Shown here: in pieces, positions 10,308-20,867 of the stretch
How positions within the stretch are numbered: the first letter of the stretch is position 1
Layout of the letters: the number at the start of each line of letters is the position of its first letter
Source of the DNA: Adiantum capillus-veneris
Taxonomy: Eukaryota; Streptophyta; Polypodiopsida; Polypodiales; Pteridaceae
Assembly (NCBI GenBank): GCA_014529385.2
Contig: CM043950.1
Location: forward strand, 74,841,935-74,905,934
Reading direction: 5' to 3'
Length of the DNA stretch: 64,000 nt
The notes under the pieces: generated by a model
Seen by the model: the letters and a program-made list of their open reading frames with translations, nothing else
Database searches by the model: none
What the model was told of the DNA's origin: nothing
Made by a program: the position numbers and the translations under genes

Positions 10308-11900
10308 ACCATGTGTATGCTCCACTTCACTAACAAATATCATGTATACTTTGCCATCTTTTTGTAGTGCACATTTTGCTTGTGTGTGTGATATGAAGGG
10401 GAACATAGCAAGTGATGCGTCAACAGAGAGTGGAATAGATTTTCTATTGAAAATAAAATTCATTGTGTGTGTGCAATAATCCATTTGTGGATTATGTTGG
10501 TGACGAAAAGACATGCCCAAAATGTTATCAATGGATTGCAATGGTGCAACTAAAAAATCACGTTGTTCTGTGTAATCACCAATAGTAATTGCAAGAGATT
10601 TAATTTCACGTGTGCCATTTTACCTAGTTCCTAGAAAAGCAGATTTGACTTTGTAGGCAGATGGTGTGGTGGTTAAATTCAATTTTCTAACCAATTTTTC
10701 AGAAATAAAAGCGTGTGCACTACCATCATCGTGTAAAATAGACACACTTGAATCTTGAATTTTGCCTGACTGATGGAGCAAGGCATCAATTGGAACTGGC
10801 TTACCTAGTACGTGAGGTGGTTTTGCAATTGTCCAATTAGATATGGCATCGTCCACGGGTTCTCATTCATCTTCAATGTTGTTTATGCGAGTTGTGGGTG
10901 GGCGAGGTCAGGGCGGACGAGGTCATGTGCAGTTGGCTTCAACATGGCTGTATTGGTGGCACTTGAAGCACCAAACACCATTACGTGCAGGGGGGTGGGG
11001 ATGATAATGTGTGTTTGAATCTTGAGGTGCAGTGTGTGTGTGTGGAATGGGTGGGTTGTGTGGTGGGCGATGATTATTTTGGTGACGACAAGGAAAAGGG
11101 GGTCGACGGTTTTGTGTGTAATTATTTGTACGAGGGTTTATGAAGTATACCTATTGAAATTATTACCGTTGCAATTTTGGTTTTAGTTGTTGTTACCCCA
11201 CTGATTGCGAGGTGGAAAATTGAGATGGTTGGGGTTGCACGTGTTGTGCACTTCATGGACAGTAGAGTTGATTTGTTTCTATGCATCGTAGGCCAAGGAT
11301 ATAGCTTCATAAAGAGACATGAGCTTGAGAGAGTTGAGTTTTGACTCTATACCATTGGGAAGGCCATCTTCATATTGGCGTTGGAGAGAGTCTAAAGGCA
11401 CTTCTTCTACCATATGTAGGAGTAGAAGATGTTCGGGTTAGAAGCGGGAGAATTTGGCCCAATCACGATGTGCATCAAGGCCAAACTGAGGGGGTAGGAA
11501 GGAATCTTTGACCCGTTGTTGAAAGCTATCCCAAGTTGATGGTCGTTCTGTTGTTTTGCATAGCACACTCCACCCAAGTGAAGCTTGACTAGAAAGGTGA
11601 TTAGTAGCACATTTAGTTTTATCTTCATCAGTGAAAGATTTTCTAGCAAAATAATCATCAAATTGAGTTAATCAAGATAGCACTGTTTTACCAATTTTGC
11701 GATCATCGAACTTGAAAAATGTAAAAGATTTTTGACTTATCTTTGCGTCCTTGCTAGAATGTTGAGCTTCAAACGCGGCATTCAAAATTTTGATCATATG
11801 TTCATCTTCCTTCTCCTCGTCACGTTCTCAAGCATCTTTAGGATGAAGATAAATTCGCTAATCCATACTAAAAAGCTTGCTCACTAGCGTCGAGTGCATA
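10218..11900 (-). pseudogene. Gypsy gag-protease fragment (minus strand)
   Basis: Read on the minus strand from about 11850 the fragments show a Retrotrans_gag region with WDSFQQRVKDSFLPPQFGLD and AHRDWAKF, then QRQYEDGLP. A CCHC knuckle CFKCHQYSHVEANC lies at about 10938-10990. The protease is at 10856-10540, with SILHDDGSAHAFISEKLVRK in place of the usual D-[ST]-G triad, then LAITIGDYTEQRDFLVAPL and DNILGMSFRHQHNPQMDY, which is the region leading into RT. RT, RNase H and integrase are absent. At least four stops or shifts break the frame. The right-hand end is unclear. The left end meets the plus-strand gag fragment near 10307, so one has inserted in or recombined with the other. Confidence 0.8.
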
Positions 11901-12642
11901 AATGTACATAATGCTTTGAGTTTTCAGAGTGCTCTTGTAAAACTTATGTATAAAGGCTTGGCTCTGCTTAGTCATTTGCACAATTTTTGGGTTGCTCGAA
12001 ATTATGAAAGGTGGTTTTCAATGATTATTTTTAGTCGTGTTTGATAGCCGGTGGATCGGACTCATACATCATGACTTACATGCATTTGAAATGGGTGGTT
12101 CCTTACTTAGAAAGTGGGTGTGGCTGCATGCGAGGAAAGAAAAGTGGGCTGATTTGATAGATTTAATTAGAAAAGGTGTGGTCAAACATTTTTGGAAATG
12201 GCCAAAGTGATAAGCACCGAGCTGGACTTTACGGCGTCGCATTCGGTGCTCGGAGTCACCCGCCATGCCTCCATCAAAACTGCTCGATGTGCGGAGAAAA
12301 ACATAAAATTTATGTGCTTAAGTGGGGAGGTGGGAGGATGGTGCCAAGTGCTAATGAAGTAATCCCACATGGGGGGGAGCAAGTGGAAAATGGAGGGTAT
12401 AAGGTGGGAGTGGGTACCCCCTATGGTTGTATCAAATGGGAAATAATGCTCTCATGCCTTGCTAATGGGGGCTCGTGGGTGTTGGGGAAGAGAGAGGGCG
12501 CCCATTTTGGGTTCTCACCAGCTGAATAGGCACCTTGGAATGCTTTTGGTCCTCACGACACTTTCCCTCCCCCCTTTAGCTTGGTCAAAAAGTGGCCGAC
12601 ATGCCATTTCTATCCAAATTAAGCCCAAAATGAGCCAATTAA
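11900..12642. other. No gene supported; probable leader remnant
   Basis: The stretch lies upstream, on the minus strand, of the gag-protease fragment, so it may be that element's leader. Overlapping plus and minus frames at 12069-12529 show no domain. Confidence 0.4.
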
Positions 12643-12893
12643 AAGAAGACTACAAGGAGAATCATGTCAGCTAAGAGGAGAGAGAAAATCCCTTCGGATA
12701 AGAGCCAAAAAATCTCCCTTTTAATAGCTACAATTCCCTGCACAACTTTTTTGCTTACAAAGACTAGCTTTTTTGGAGCTTTTGAGAGATACCCCAACTT
12801 GAAATCTTGTAACTCTCTTGTCTGTTGTCGGAATCAAGCATATGGATACTCTACGGAGGTCTACCCGACACAAGCTTCATCTTTATGGTCTTG
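12643..12893 (+). repeat. Dispersed repeat R, copy 1 (LTR-start-like)
   Basis: Closely similar to 19765-20010, including GCTAAGAGGAGAGAGAAAAT, AGACTAGCTTTTTTGGAGCT and ATGGATACTCTACGGAGGTC. A TGTCAGC start at 12665 in this copy and TGTTGGC in the other look like LTR starts preceded by a purine-rich tract. It lies about 670 bp upstream of the gypsy gag at 13326, so it may be the start of that element's 5' LTR. Confidence 0.75.
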
Positions 12894-13325
12894 GATATTA
12901 GCAATTTTAATCATGGTTTGGGTTAGATTTGTTTTCCACCTGACTTTATAGGTGTTCGACATAGGTTTTTCCGTAGCTTTACGGTGTTTCCTTCCGGCGG
13001 TGTGGTGTTTGCAAGGCTATAGAGGTTCTTTTTTTCCTTCTTGTTTTCATTCTAACATTTTTTTGGTGTCCCCATTGAGAAGGAAGTGCTCCTATGCTCC
13101 AGTTCTTGTGAAATATGTCTATTCTGCAGGCAATGAATGTAAAAGGGATGTGGGTCCTTATGGACAACCTCCTATGTATGTGCAAATTGTGGATAGCACT
13201 TGAGGCAGTTGTATAACTGGATTGCAGCTTTTGGAGGGTCGTGAGGTTTTGTGAAGCCAAGAAATGGGGGACCAGGTTACCCAGTGTGAGGTGGATTAGG
13301 CATTGGAGCGATCCATCAAAATCCC

Positions 13326-14531
13326 TTGAGCTTTCGACGTCACATGGAAGTGTTTTTGTGGCAATTAAACAAGGAAGATGAGGTCCCACAGTTTCATGGA
13401 TTGCCTAATGAAAATACCCAAACGTTTATTGAAAAGTTGGAAGTCAATTGCTTACTGCGCAATATACTAGACAAAGCTATGTTGTTGCGGCTATTGCAGT
13501 ATAGTTTATAGGATGAGCCAAAAGTTTGGCTACAAAATCTTGAGGAGTTGATGCAGGCACAAGATTTAAGGGTGGTTTTGAGCTACAATCATGTGAAGCA
13601 AGCTTTCCTAGCACAATATTGATCCATCAAAGTACCTGATGAAGTTTGGCATGAAATTCTGGGTTACACTCATAGGGATAATCAAAGTGTTGATGATTTT
13701 GTCATGGAGTTCACCCGTTTATGGGATAAATGGGCCCCGGCTTTGGGAAACGAGATCCCTCCATCCATGTTAAAAAAGGACCGCTTTGTGGCAAACCTAA
13801 AAGAAGTTTGAAGTTCAAAGTTGAGCTGAAAAGACCCGTCACCTTCGAGGAGGAAGTCGCCATTGCCAGAGAGAAAGAATGGAAAGCTCAAAGGCTTAAT
13901 GAATACGGGGAAAGTGTTCCCTCAACAAAATAATGGTAGCCAAAAGGAGGAGAATCAGGAAAAAGTTGGAGGCCAACTTGTTCAAAGGGATGCTAATACT
14001 GAGCAGTTACAACGAAATATGCAAGACATGATGACCATGATGCAGGAATTACAGCTTATTGTTCTAGGTGGTGGATGTGGTTGTGGACATTGACATGGTA
14101 CAGTAATGGCTCAGGCATGTGAAGCTCAACCTAATGCGAATGCTGGTCGTGGACAAGGCTCTTTTGAGCCACAAAGAAGGTTCATCCCCAATTGTTATAA
14201 TTGTGGTGAACTTGGTCATATTAGCACTTATTGTTCAAATCCAGGAAGGATGGGAGGGGATATGTTTCCACTTCCTCAGCAGATTCCTAATAGAGCTAAT
14301 GATTATGCATTGGATATACGGGGAGATCAAGCTATTGGACAAGAAAATCAAGCCTCAACTTCTGGTGGTGATGGGGATATTGTGCAAGTTGAAAAGAAAG
14401 AAGTAGATATGCTTCTAGTAGGCAAAAGAGAGAGGGAAGGCTATGCAACGCCAGGGCCTAGCAGAAAGAAAGGGATGGATAAAGAGGGTGAAGATGCAAA
14501 AGAGAAGAGGAAGAGAAAGCCTCATAGATGA
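13326..14531 (+). pseudogene. Tat-type gypsy gag pseudogene
   Basis: The N-terminal part contains EVPQFHGLPNENTQTFIEKL, then WLQNLEELMQAQDLRVVLSY, VDDFVMEFTRLWDKWAPALG and IPPSMLKKDRFVANLKEV, typical of Retrotrans_gag, with stops near 13509 and 13621. A glutamine/asparagine-rich linker at about 13930-14090 precedes a zinc knuckle, CYNCGELGHISTYC, near 14200. A lysine-rich tail follows and stops at 14529. The product would coat element RNA in particles. The knuckle has all four metal ligands, but the frame is broken elsewhere. The presumed promoter region is 12665-13250, which includes repeat R. Confidence 0.85.
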
Positions 14532-14564
14532 TTTGAAGTGGCGTACTTACCATTGGGAGAAGAC

Positions 14565-14724
14565 CAAATAGCTTACAGTTTAAAGGAAGACCTGATTGGG
14601 AGGAAAGTAGATTGTACTTCTGGACAATTGATGAATATGGTGCCCAAATAGCTTACAGTTTAAAGGAAGACCTGATTGGGGGGAAAGTAGATTGTACTTC
14701 TGGACAGTTGATGAATATGGTGCC
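14565..14724 (+). repeat. 80-bp tandem duplication in gag-pro
   Basis: The unit beginning CAAATAGCTTACAG occurs at 14565 and again at 14645, with two or three differences. 80 is not a multiple of three, so the duplication shifts the frame between gag and protease. Confidence 0.93.
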
Positions 14725-14859
14725 CAAACTTAAAAGGAAATGGAAGTCATTAGTGAATCCAGAGAAAGAGCCGAAGCATGGACAAGTGAGAGTGTTGTCT
14801 GTGGGAGAGTTACCCGTCATCTATCACATTGTGGTGAATGCTTGGCACAAAGGTGTGGG

Positions 14860-15230
14860 CATGGGAGAAGCCTACATTGAAGCAGGTGCTCAAGTTTGTA
14901 TGGTCACACAGTCATGTGTCGAGATACTAGGTCTCATTACATGCCAAAGCTCTCGGTTGTGGATTTAACTAGAAAACCATGCCAGAGTGAAATGTTTGGG
15001 AATGATCAATAATTTGGAAAAAGTCTTTAACATGAAAGTTATGGTAAACTTTCATGTTATGCCATCTGGTCTGGGAGCCTTTCCTCTCATTTTAGGACGA
15101 CCTTCATTGAGAGTTATTGGTGCGGTGCATGATTGCGGCAAGGGCACAATCGGTGTGCATGGCAAGACAAGTGATAAGAGAGTGTTTGACATGACTACCA
15201 AACAACCTATGGCACTTGAATATGTGAGTG
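14860..15230 (+). pseudogene. Gypsy protease pseudogene
   Basis: The motif reads YIEAGAQVCMVTQSCVEILG, where family members have IDSGAQVC; the catalytic Asp is replaced by Glu. After a stop near 14966 the domain continues with MKVMVNFHVMPSGLGAFPLI, LGRPSLRVIGAV and the C-terminal strand. The adjacent Tat-type element at 57460 has the intact DSGAQVCIMT version. An acid- and serine-rich tail follows from about 15235. Inactive by motif loss and by broken frame. Confidence 0.85.
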
Positions 15231-15280
15231 AGAATGATGAGTCCAAAACTACAAGTGATGATAGTTCTAAAGACTCAAAA

Positions 15281-15487
15281 AGTAGCACTACTTCAAGTTC
15301 CACTGATGAGGGTGAAGTGTCATTCTTGTTGTTGGATGAGGAACAGAAAGAAATTAGTGAAGTGTTGCAAATATCAGTGGAACTTGAAGTAGCACTACGT
15401 CAAGTTCCACTGATGAGGGTGAAGTGTCATTCTTGTTGTTGGATGAGGAACACAAAGAAATTAGTGAAGTGTTGCAAATATCAGGGA
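15281..15487 (+). repeat. 107-bp tandem duplication
   Basis: Two copies beginning AGTAGCACTACTTCAAG (15281) and AGTAGCACTACGTCAAG (15388). The length is not a multiple of three, so it adds a frameshift in the protease-RT linker. Confidence 0.93.
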
Positions 15488-15624
15488 ACATAAATGCTTC
15501 CAGCCATTTAGAGCAACTTGAAGAGTTGATGCAACCTAAACGGGAACTGCCAGTAAAGAAAGAGTTGATTCAAAATATACTGAGTAATCATTTGACACAA
15601 GGATAAAGAAAGGAGTACTTAGCA

Positions 15625-16385
15625 ATGTTGGACATGTTTCCAAATCTTTTCATTGCCTCATATCAAGAAATAAGGGGTTTTGTTGGGGATCCTGTGAAGA
15701 TCGAGCTAGTTGAAGGGCCAAATCCAATATGGCAAAAAAATGCTTTAAAGGAAGAAGTGGAAAAGATTTTGGATGCACGGTTCATTGTGCCAGTGGATAA
15801 TGCTGAATGGGGAGCCCTATAGTAGTCACCCCAAAGAAAGATGGGCGTTGGAGAGTTTGTGTTGATTACAAGCCACAAATGTGCCGACGAAGAAAGAAAT
15901 GTGCTGACAAATGTGCCTTTCATTGATCAATTGTTAGATGCAGTGGCTAGTTTGGAAAGATACAATGCCTGTGATGGGTATTCAAGATACTTTCAGCTTA
16001 TCCTTGCTCCTAACGACCGGAAAAAGACTACTTTTATCACGATATGGGGTTGTTTTTGCTTTTGTTGCCTTCCTTTTGGGTTGAAAAGTGGGCCGGGAGC
16101 CTTTGAAAGAAAAGTAGATTGGGTCCTTACCCCGTTCCTTGAGAAGTTTGTCAAAGGGTTCATAGATGATTTTTGTGTATACAGTTCAAGAAAAGAGCAT
16201 GTTCAAAAGCTGAAATGACTTTTGCAAGGTATGATGAATGCGGGGGTCAGCTAAACCCTAAAAAATGTCATTTGGCCCAGTCACGAGTGAAGCTTCTTGG
16301 GCATATTATTTCAAAAAATGGGATTGAAGTAGATCCAGAGAAAGTGGAGGCTTTGCTGTTACTTTCATCTCCAAAAAGATACTAG
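15625..16385 (+). pseudogene. Gypsy reverse transcriptase pseudogene
   Basis: The RT copies element RNA into DNA. Motifs in order: VKIELVEGPNPIWQKNALKE and ILDARFIVPVDNAEW (domain entry), YNACDGYSRYFQLILAPNDR (contains the first catalytic Asp), TTFITIWGCF and LPFGLKSGPGAFER (palm), FIDDFCVYSS (the YxDD box in F-x-DD form, both Asp present), then QLNPKKCHLAQSRVKLLGHI and NGIEVDPEKVEALL. Frameshifts near 15822 and 16217 and a stop near 16383 break it. The catalytic residues survive although the frame is dead. Confidence 0.9.
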
Positions 16386-16990
16386 ACAGTTGGCCACTTT
16401 CATACACAAAGTTAAATATTTGTCTCTCTTCATACTCTTGGCATAGAAACTATTATATCCATTGCAGAAAACAATCAAGAATGATCCCTTGAAATGGTCT
16501 CGTGACTGTGACGAGGTTTTTGAGTACAGAGGTAAAGAGGTTTTGAGTATGCTCCTCATTATGCAGGCTCCTAATTGGAAAAAGGAGTTTTATGTTAACC
16601 CATCAGTGGGAGATGATGCTATCGGGGGCTATGTTATTGCAAAGGGGGAAGGAATCTCAGTATATGAAGCATGTTCGTTATGCTAGCAGATTAAAGACTC
16701 CTCATGAAAGAGATTTTTTAAAAATTGAATTGGTGATGACCAGTATGGTTTATGATTTGCAGACGATTCAGACACAGCTTGCTGCAAAAGTCATTCACCT
16801 TCCTCACTAGTTATTCATTGCTTCCGCAGATGTTCAATAATTCAAATATATCAAAAACAGTGATGACATGGGTTATTGAGCTTCAAGAGTTTCAATTCAC
16901 CTTTTTGGTAGAGGAAAGTACTCAGGTTACCCTGGCAGATCTTCTCACTTATAAGGATACTCCGATTTTGGTTACAGAAGAGGTGGTGTG
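16386..16990 (+). pseudogene. First gypsy RNase H pseudogene
   Basis: The RT-connection and first RNase H contain WSRDCDEVFEYRGKEVL, LIMQAPNWKKEFYVNPSVGD and IGGYVIAKGEG. The expected catalytic Asp in the FxVxxDAS position is Asn here. The continuation reads YASRLKTPHERDFLKIELVM in a second frame, then VMTWVIELQEFQFTFLVEES and QVTLADLLTYKD, which correspond to the end of the RNase H and the linker. Confidence 0.8.
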
Positions 16991-17019
16991 AAAGAAGGAA
17001 GTCGGGACTCTTGCCATCC

Positions 17020-17315
17020 CTAATGCTTCACTATTATACTTTGATGGTTCTTATCAAAGAAGTCATGATTTTGCTTCAGGAGACATTGTTATTTATGATG
17101 CACAAGGAAAGCTCATGAGGAAGCAAGGGCTGAAACTAGATGCCAAAAGTAACAATGAAGCAGAATACATGGCTCTTGAAGGTTGTTTGTATATTTACTT
17201 ACAATTGGGAATTAGACGCTTGCAAATCAAAGGAGATGCTTTGTTGGTTGTGAAGAAAGTGTTGGGAGTATGGAAGAATCAGAACCCTAAATTGAAAAAT
17301 TTATGCTTCAAAGAC
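17020..17315 (+). pseudogene. Second RNase H domain (Tat-type), truncated
   Basis: A second RNase H follows the first: LLYFDGSYQRSHDFASGDIV, then NNEAEYMALEGCL, then QIKGDALLVVKKVLGVW. The Asp, Glu and Asp expected at the active site are all present. A second RNase H placed between the first and integrase is characteristic of plant Tat-clade Ty3/gypsy elements. The domain is cut at 17315 by the copia LTR, and no integrase of this element is found after it, so the 3' part is lost or lies outside the window. Confidence 0.85.
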
Positions 17316-17507
17316 TGTTGGGGTAAAGCCCCATGTGGCCAGTTAGGCCAGGTGCCCGCCCACTATACTTATTCATTATGTACATAATAGAATAAGGGGG
17401 CTCACATGTAGAGAGTGAGTTTTAGCCCCTACAAACACAAGGTCTCCTCTTCTCCTCTCCTCTCCATTTCTACACACACTCATACATGCTCTCACTTGCG
17501 CACTTCA
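17316..17507 (+). repeat. Copia-type LTR inserted in second RNase H
   Basis: It starts TGTTGGGG and ends TTCA, two bases before a perfect tRNA-Met PBS. The sequence before it is the RNase H reading frame, so the left border is exact. Length is 192 bp. No 3' LTR is visible downstream. Confidence 0.85.
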
Positions 17508-17509
17508 AC

Positions 17510-17521
17510 TGGTATCAGAGC
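17510..17521 (+). promoter_or_regulatory. tRNA-Met PBS of copia element
   Basis: TGGTATCAGAGC two bases after the LTR end. Confidence 0.9.
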
Positions 17522-17579
17522 TCACGGATTGGGAGCACCATTGGAGCTCAACAAGGAAGCAGATAGAGAAGCAGCAAAA

Positions 17580-17940
17580 ACTGTAGCACTTTTTTGCAGA
17601 TCTATTTTGGACTACCAAAATGTTTTCATTCAAGCCGATTCTCACAATTTATGACCGTTTTTTTGTCCTCTTCAACTTTGCAAAAGAAAGTTTTCTCAAA
17701 ATCTTCACCAATTTTGAGATACGTCACTCAGACTACCTACAAGTCTAGGGTACACAGGTGAAGATTTTTATAGATCTATTTCGACTTGTAAAAATAGCAC
17801 ATTTCAGTTCCATTCTCGCATTAGAAAACCGCTTTCGTGTGGTCTACAACTTTGCAGAAGGAAGTTTTTGCAAATTTTGAGCGGTTTGGGAAATATGGGC
17901 TGACCGGCTTCGGGTATTCAAAAATTTGAAGACTATGTAT
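17580..17940 (+). repeat. Copia leader, two ~174-bp repeat units
   Basis: Two diverged units, anchored on AACTTTGCA at 17674 and 17848, share CTACAACTTTGCAGAAG, AAGTTTT and TTTTGAG. The same module occurs three times in the leader at 62518-63070 behind a different LTR. Confidence 0.75.
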
Positions 17941-18133
17941 AACTAGTGTGGTGATTTGCTACATTCAGAGAGCTCACATTGAGATTTCTCATTCTCTTTT
18001 TTTGCTCATTGATGGTTTTCTCTCAATGAAGAGAGTGTGGGTTGAGATTTTCAACAAACTTATGTGCATTCGTTGAGAACACTTTGTGGATATATGCATT
18101 CTTGTGGACTCGCAGGATTCGAGAGTGGATTCG

Positions 18134-18835
18134 TCACACACCAACTATGTCATGCATTGAACCATCAACTGGACACACACATCCAAGCATACCACTAGCA
18201 TATGTGCTAAACCACTCACGACTCGGTGTGACATGAAATCTAGCATTCACATCTAGTATCCAATGTGAAGGTAATGTGTTGTCAAAAAACGACATAAGAA
18301 AGTCAAGAGTAAACATGGAACCAAAGTCGACATCTCCGTCATGCGTAGCCACATACGCTAAATCTGCTCCCACATCATACAAAGTGATAGCATCCCTCTT
18401 GTGTTGTCTCTTGTGATGACTCATCCGCCGAAAACAATGCCTGCATACATGCCCTGTATGACCACAATGCCAACACACAACATCTCTATGTATGCAAGAT
18501 TGTCCTTTGACTGTAGGCATCTCTCTAGACTCATTTGTGCCAAAAGCATAATATAATCTTTGCCATAACTCTCTAGCTGTACATGCATCTGAACCAATGC
18601 GATAGATAGACTCACCAAGGAATACCATGATCGTCAAACGTGCAAGCTCATCCAAGTCCTCCCACTCATCGTTAGTCATATACTCTGGCCTAGCATCCAT
18701 GCCCTATAGTGGAAACACTTGGCCCAACTGAGTCAATGCATCATGCATACCTGCTTTCCAATGCTCAAATTTTAAACCATCAAAATTTGAATGGAAAATC
18801 ACAAACCCTGACAATGATGTACATACCAAATCCAT
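18134..18835 (-). pseudogene. Copia gag-protease fragment (minus strand)
   Basis: The minus-strand frame begins at 18835 (MDLVCTSLSGFVIFHSNFDG) and shows FEHWKAGMHDALTQLGQ, typical of copia Gag, then a stop near 18700 and a long open frame. It contains ELWQRLYYAFGTNE, a complete CCHC knuckle CWHCGHTGHVCRHC near 18450, and a protease region SHWILDVNARFHVTPSREWF, where copia proteases read DSGA; DVN has lost the active-site motif. After SMHDIVGV the homology stops at about 18134, so integrase, RT and RNase H are absent. It is oriented against the copia LTR at 17316, so it is a different insertion. Confidence 0.88.
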
Positions 18836-19764
18836 GGCGATAACCTGTGAAACAAGACTAAGCACAAATCAATCAACTGACAATATCCAAAGCCTGGCTA
18901 GCTCATACACCAAGTACTGTCAAAATACAACATAAGCTGGCATAAGTTTTCTAAGAGAACTGTCAACAAATATGGCAATCAATGTAGCGAGCAGTGAGCA
19001 AAACTCCTCAAATGATGCCAAAAACACGTGCTCTAATCCAAGAGCACTATGTGGTAATCAATGAAACTATCATCAAGAATCTCCCTCTTGAAGAGATTAC
19101 CACATGTATGTCAAATGAAATAATCCGGTGAGCAAACACTCTCAAAATGCGATGCCAAAACACTATGGCAAATCAGACACTGAGTACCAAATGCAATCAA
19201 AACACGATTGCAAACCATGCTCATAAACAAATAAACCCACAAGAAAAATCCAAGAGAGTTTCGGCAATATTTGGCTATCTAAACATAATAACCATACACA
19301 CCATAAACATGCTCAAAACCATGAGCAAATCATGCACAAAATCCTCACTCAAGCGTACATGAGCTGCCCGAAAGTCTCAACTCCCTAAACTTGGAAAACA
19401 ATCCTGCAATCCGAAACACAAAGTACATCAACCGCACTCTACAAGCGAGGCATATACTAGCATGAACTTGGATACTAGCATGAACTTGGATACAAACCAA
19501 CCAAAATATGACACAAATTGATGCTCAAAATAGCTGAAAATCAGCCCACATATTCCATTGCAAGGCAAAGAATACCATCATCCAAAAAGCGCACATCATG
19601 TGCATCCACATGGCAATGTACACGAGCATCAAGCATGTACCAAAGGTGTATCAAAGAGCATACAGATCAGTTGAAAATTCAGCTCACAATCATGATAAAA
19701 ATGCTTGCAAATATCTCTACAAATCCGTGGATCACACTCTTGAAATCTTCTTAGTCGCACAAAA
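18836..19764. other. Probable leader of the minus-strand copia piece
   Basis: No coding frame with a motif. Upstream, on the minus strand, of the copia gag, so its leader or LTR is expected here, but I find no clear PBS. A 19-bp tandem duplication (ACTAGCATGAACTTGGAT) lies at about 19456-19493. Confidence 0.45.
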
Positions 19765-20013
19765 AGAGGACTACAAGAAGAGTCATGTTGGCTAAGAGGA
19801 GAGAGAAAATACCTTGGGATAAGAGCCAAAAAGTCCCCCTTTCAATAGCTACAATTACCTACACACTTTTTTGCTTACAGAGACTAGCTTTTTTGGAGCT
19901 TTTGAGAGAGACCCCAACTTCAAAATCTTGTAACTCTTTGTTGTTGTCGGAATCAAGCATATGGATACTCTACGGAGGTCTACACAACATGAGATTCATC
20001 TTTATGGTCTTCG
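19765..20013 (+). repeat. Dispersed repeat R, copy 2
   Basis: Closely similar to 12643-12893 in the same orientation. Homology ends at about 20010, exactly where the 5' LTR of the non-coding element begins. Confidence 0.8.
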
Positions 20014-20845
20014 AGTGGCTAACACATGCTACACCAATTATTCACCAAGCTGTGGATGTGCTATAGTGCACAATAGTTGCTTTTCATTGTATAGGGCTTG
20101 GCCTCATTTAGGAGTTCCAAAGTTGTATGAGTCTAAGCTAGAGAGCTCAACTTTATCCCATAGTTGAAGGGTTTGAGACCCAAAGCTATAAAAGAGCCCT
20201 ATGCTTAATGAGAAGTCATTCTTGGGTGAGGACTCCTCTTTGTAGAGTGAATGGTGATGAGGCTCATGGGCTTTCCATGCCCATGTAGCTCTTGATTTCT
20301 AATAATCAATTAGTCTTTCTTTCTTATTAGTCTTCTTTGCTTGATTGTGTGGAGTGAGTTTATATTAGTGTGATGGTAGATCTCTAATCCCTTTTTTGAG
20401 TTAATCTATTCTATCCACACCATTGGCCATGGTGTGTGAGGGCTATGCCTTCCTTCTCTTCATCTCTCTCTACAAGGTGCGGTTAGTGTGTGTACATACG
20501 GAGTCGTGTTGAGGGGTTGTGCCGGAATGGACACACTAATGCGGAGTAGGTATGTTAATTGCATGATTGTGTGAGTGTGATTAAGAGTTGTGAATAAAAG
20601 TGATTGATGTGAGAGGTTAATTTCAACCGCATGATTGTGTGCAAGTGATTAGTGAGTAGGAATGTGTTGTTGATTAGAGGAAGCCCCTTTCCATGGCTTC
20701 TCTCTATGATGAGAAGAAGGATCCCTTGTATCCTCTATGTCTATACATCTTAGACTCGTGCTTCCATGCCCTAGCCGGGTTGCTCGATCGACGATTTGAC
20801 AATTTTGTGGGTTGCGATTAGGTCGTGCTACAATGCATTCCTACA
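20014..20845 (+). repeat. 5' LTR of non-coding element
   Basis: It matches the 3' LTR from AGTGGCTAACAC to CTACA, with a TATA-like GCTATAAAAGAGCCC near 20183-20197. It carries about 17 bases near 20355 that the 3' LTR lacks. The terminal TGTTAGC is missing. Confidence 0.92.
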
Positions 20846-20847
20846 TT

Positions 20848-20867
20848 TGGCGCCGCTGCCGGGGATC
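20848..20867 (+). promoter_or_regulatory. PBS of non-coding element
   Basis: TGGCGCCGCTGCCGGGGATC, two bases after the LTR CA end. This PBS type is widely seen in large plant gypsy elements, which suggests the partner that mobilises it is Ty3/gypsy. Confidence 0.85.

Noticed and set aside
12664-12951. Plus-strand frame of 95 residues in repeat R
   Set aside because: The equivalent frame in copy 2 diverges by frameshift, so coding is not conserved.
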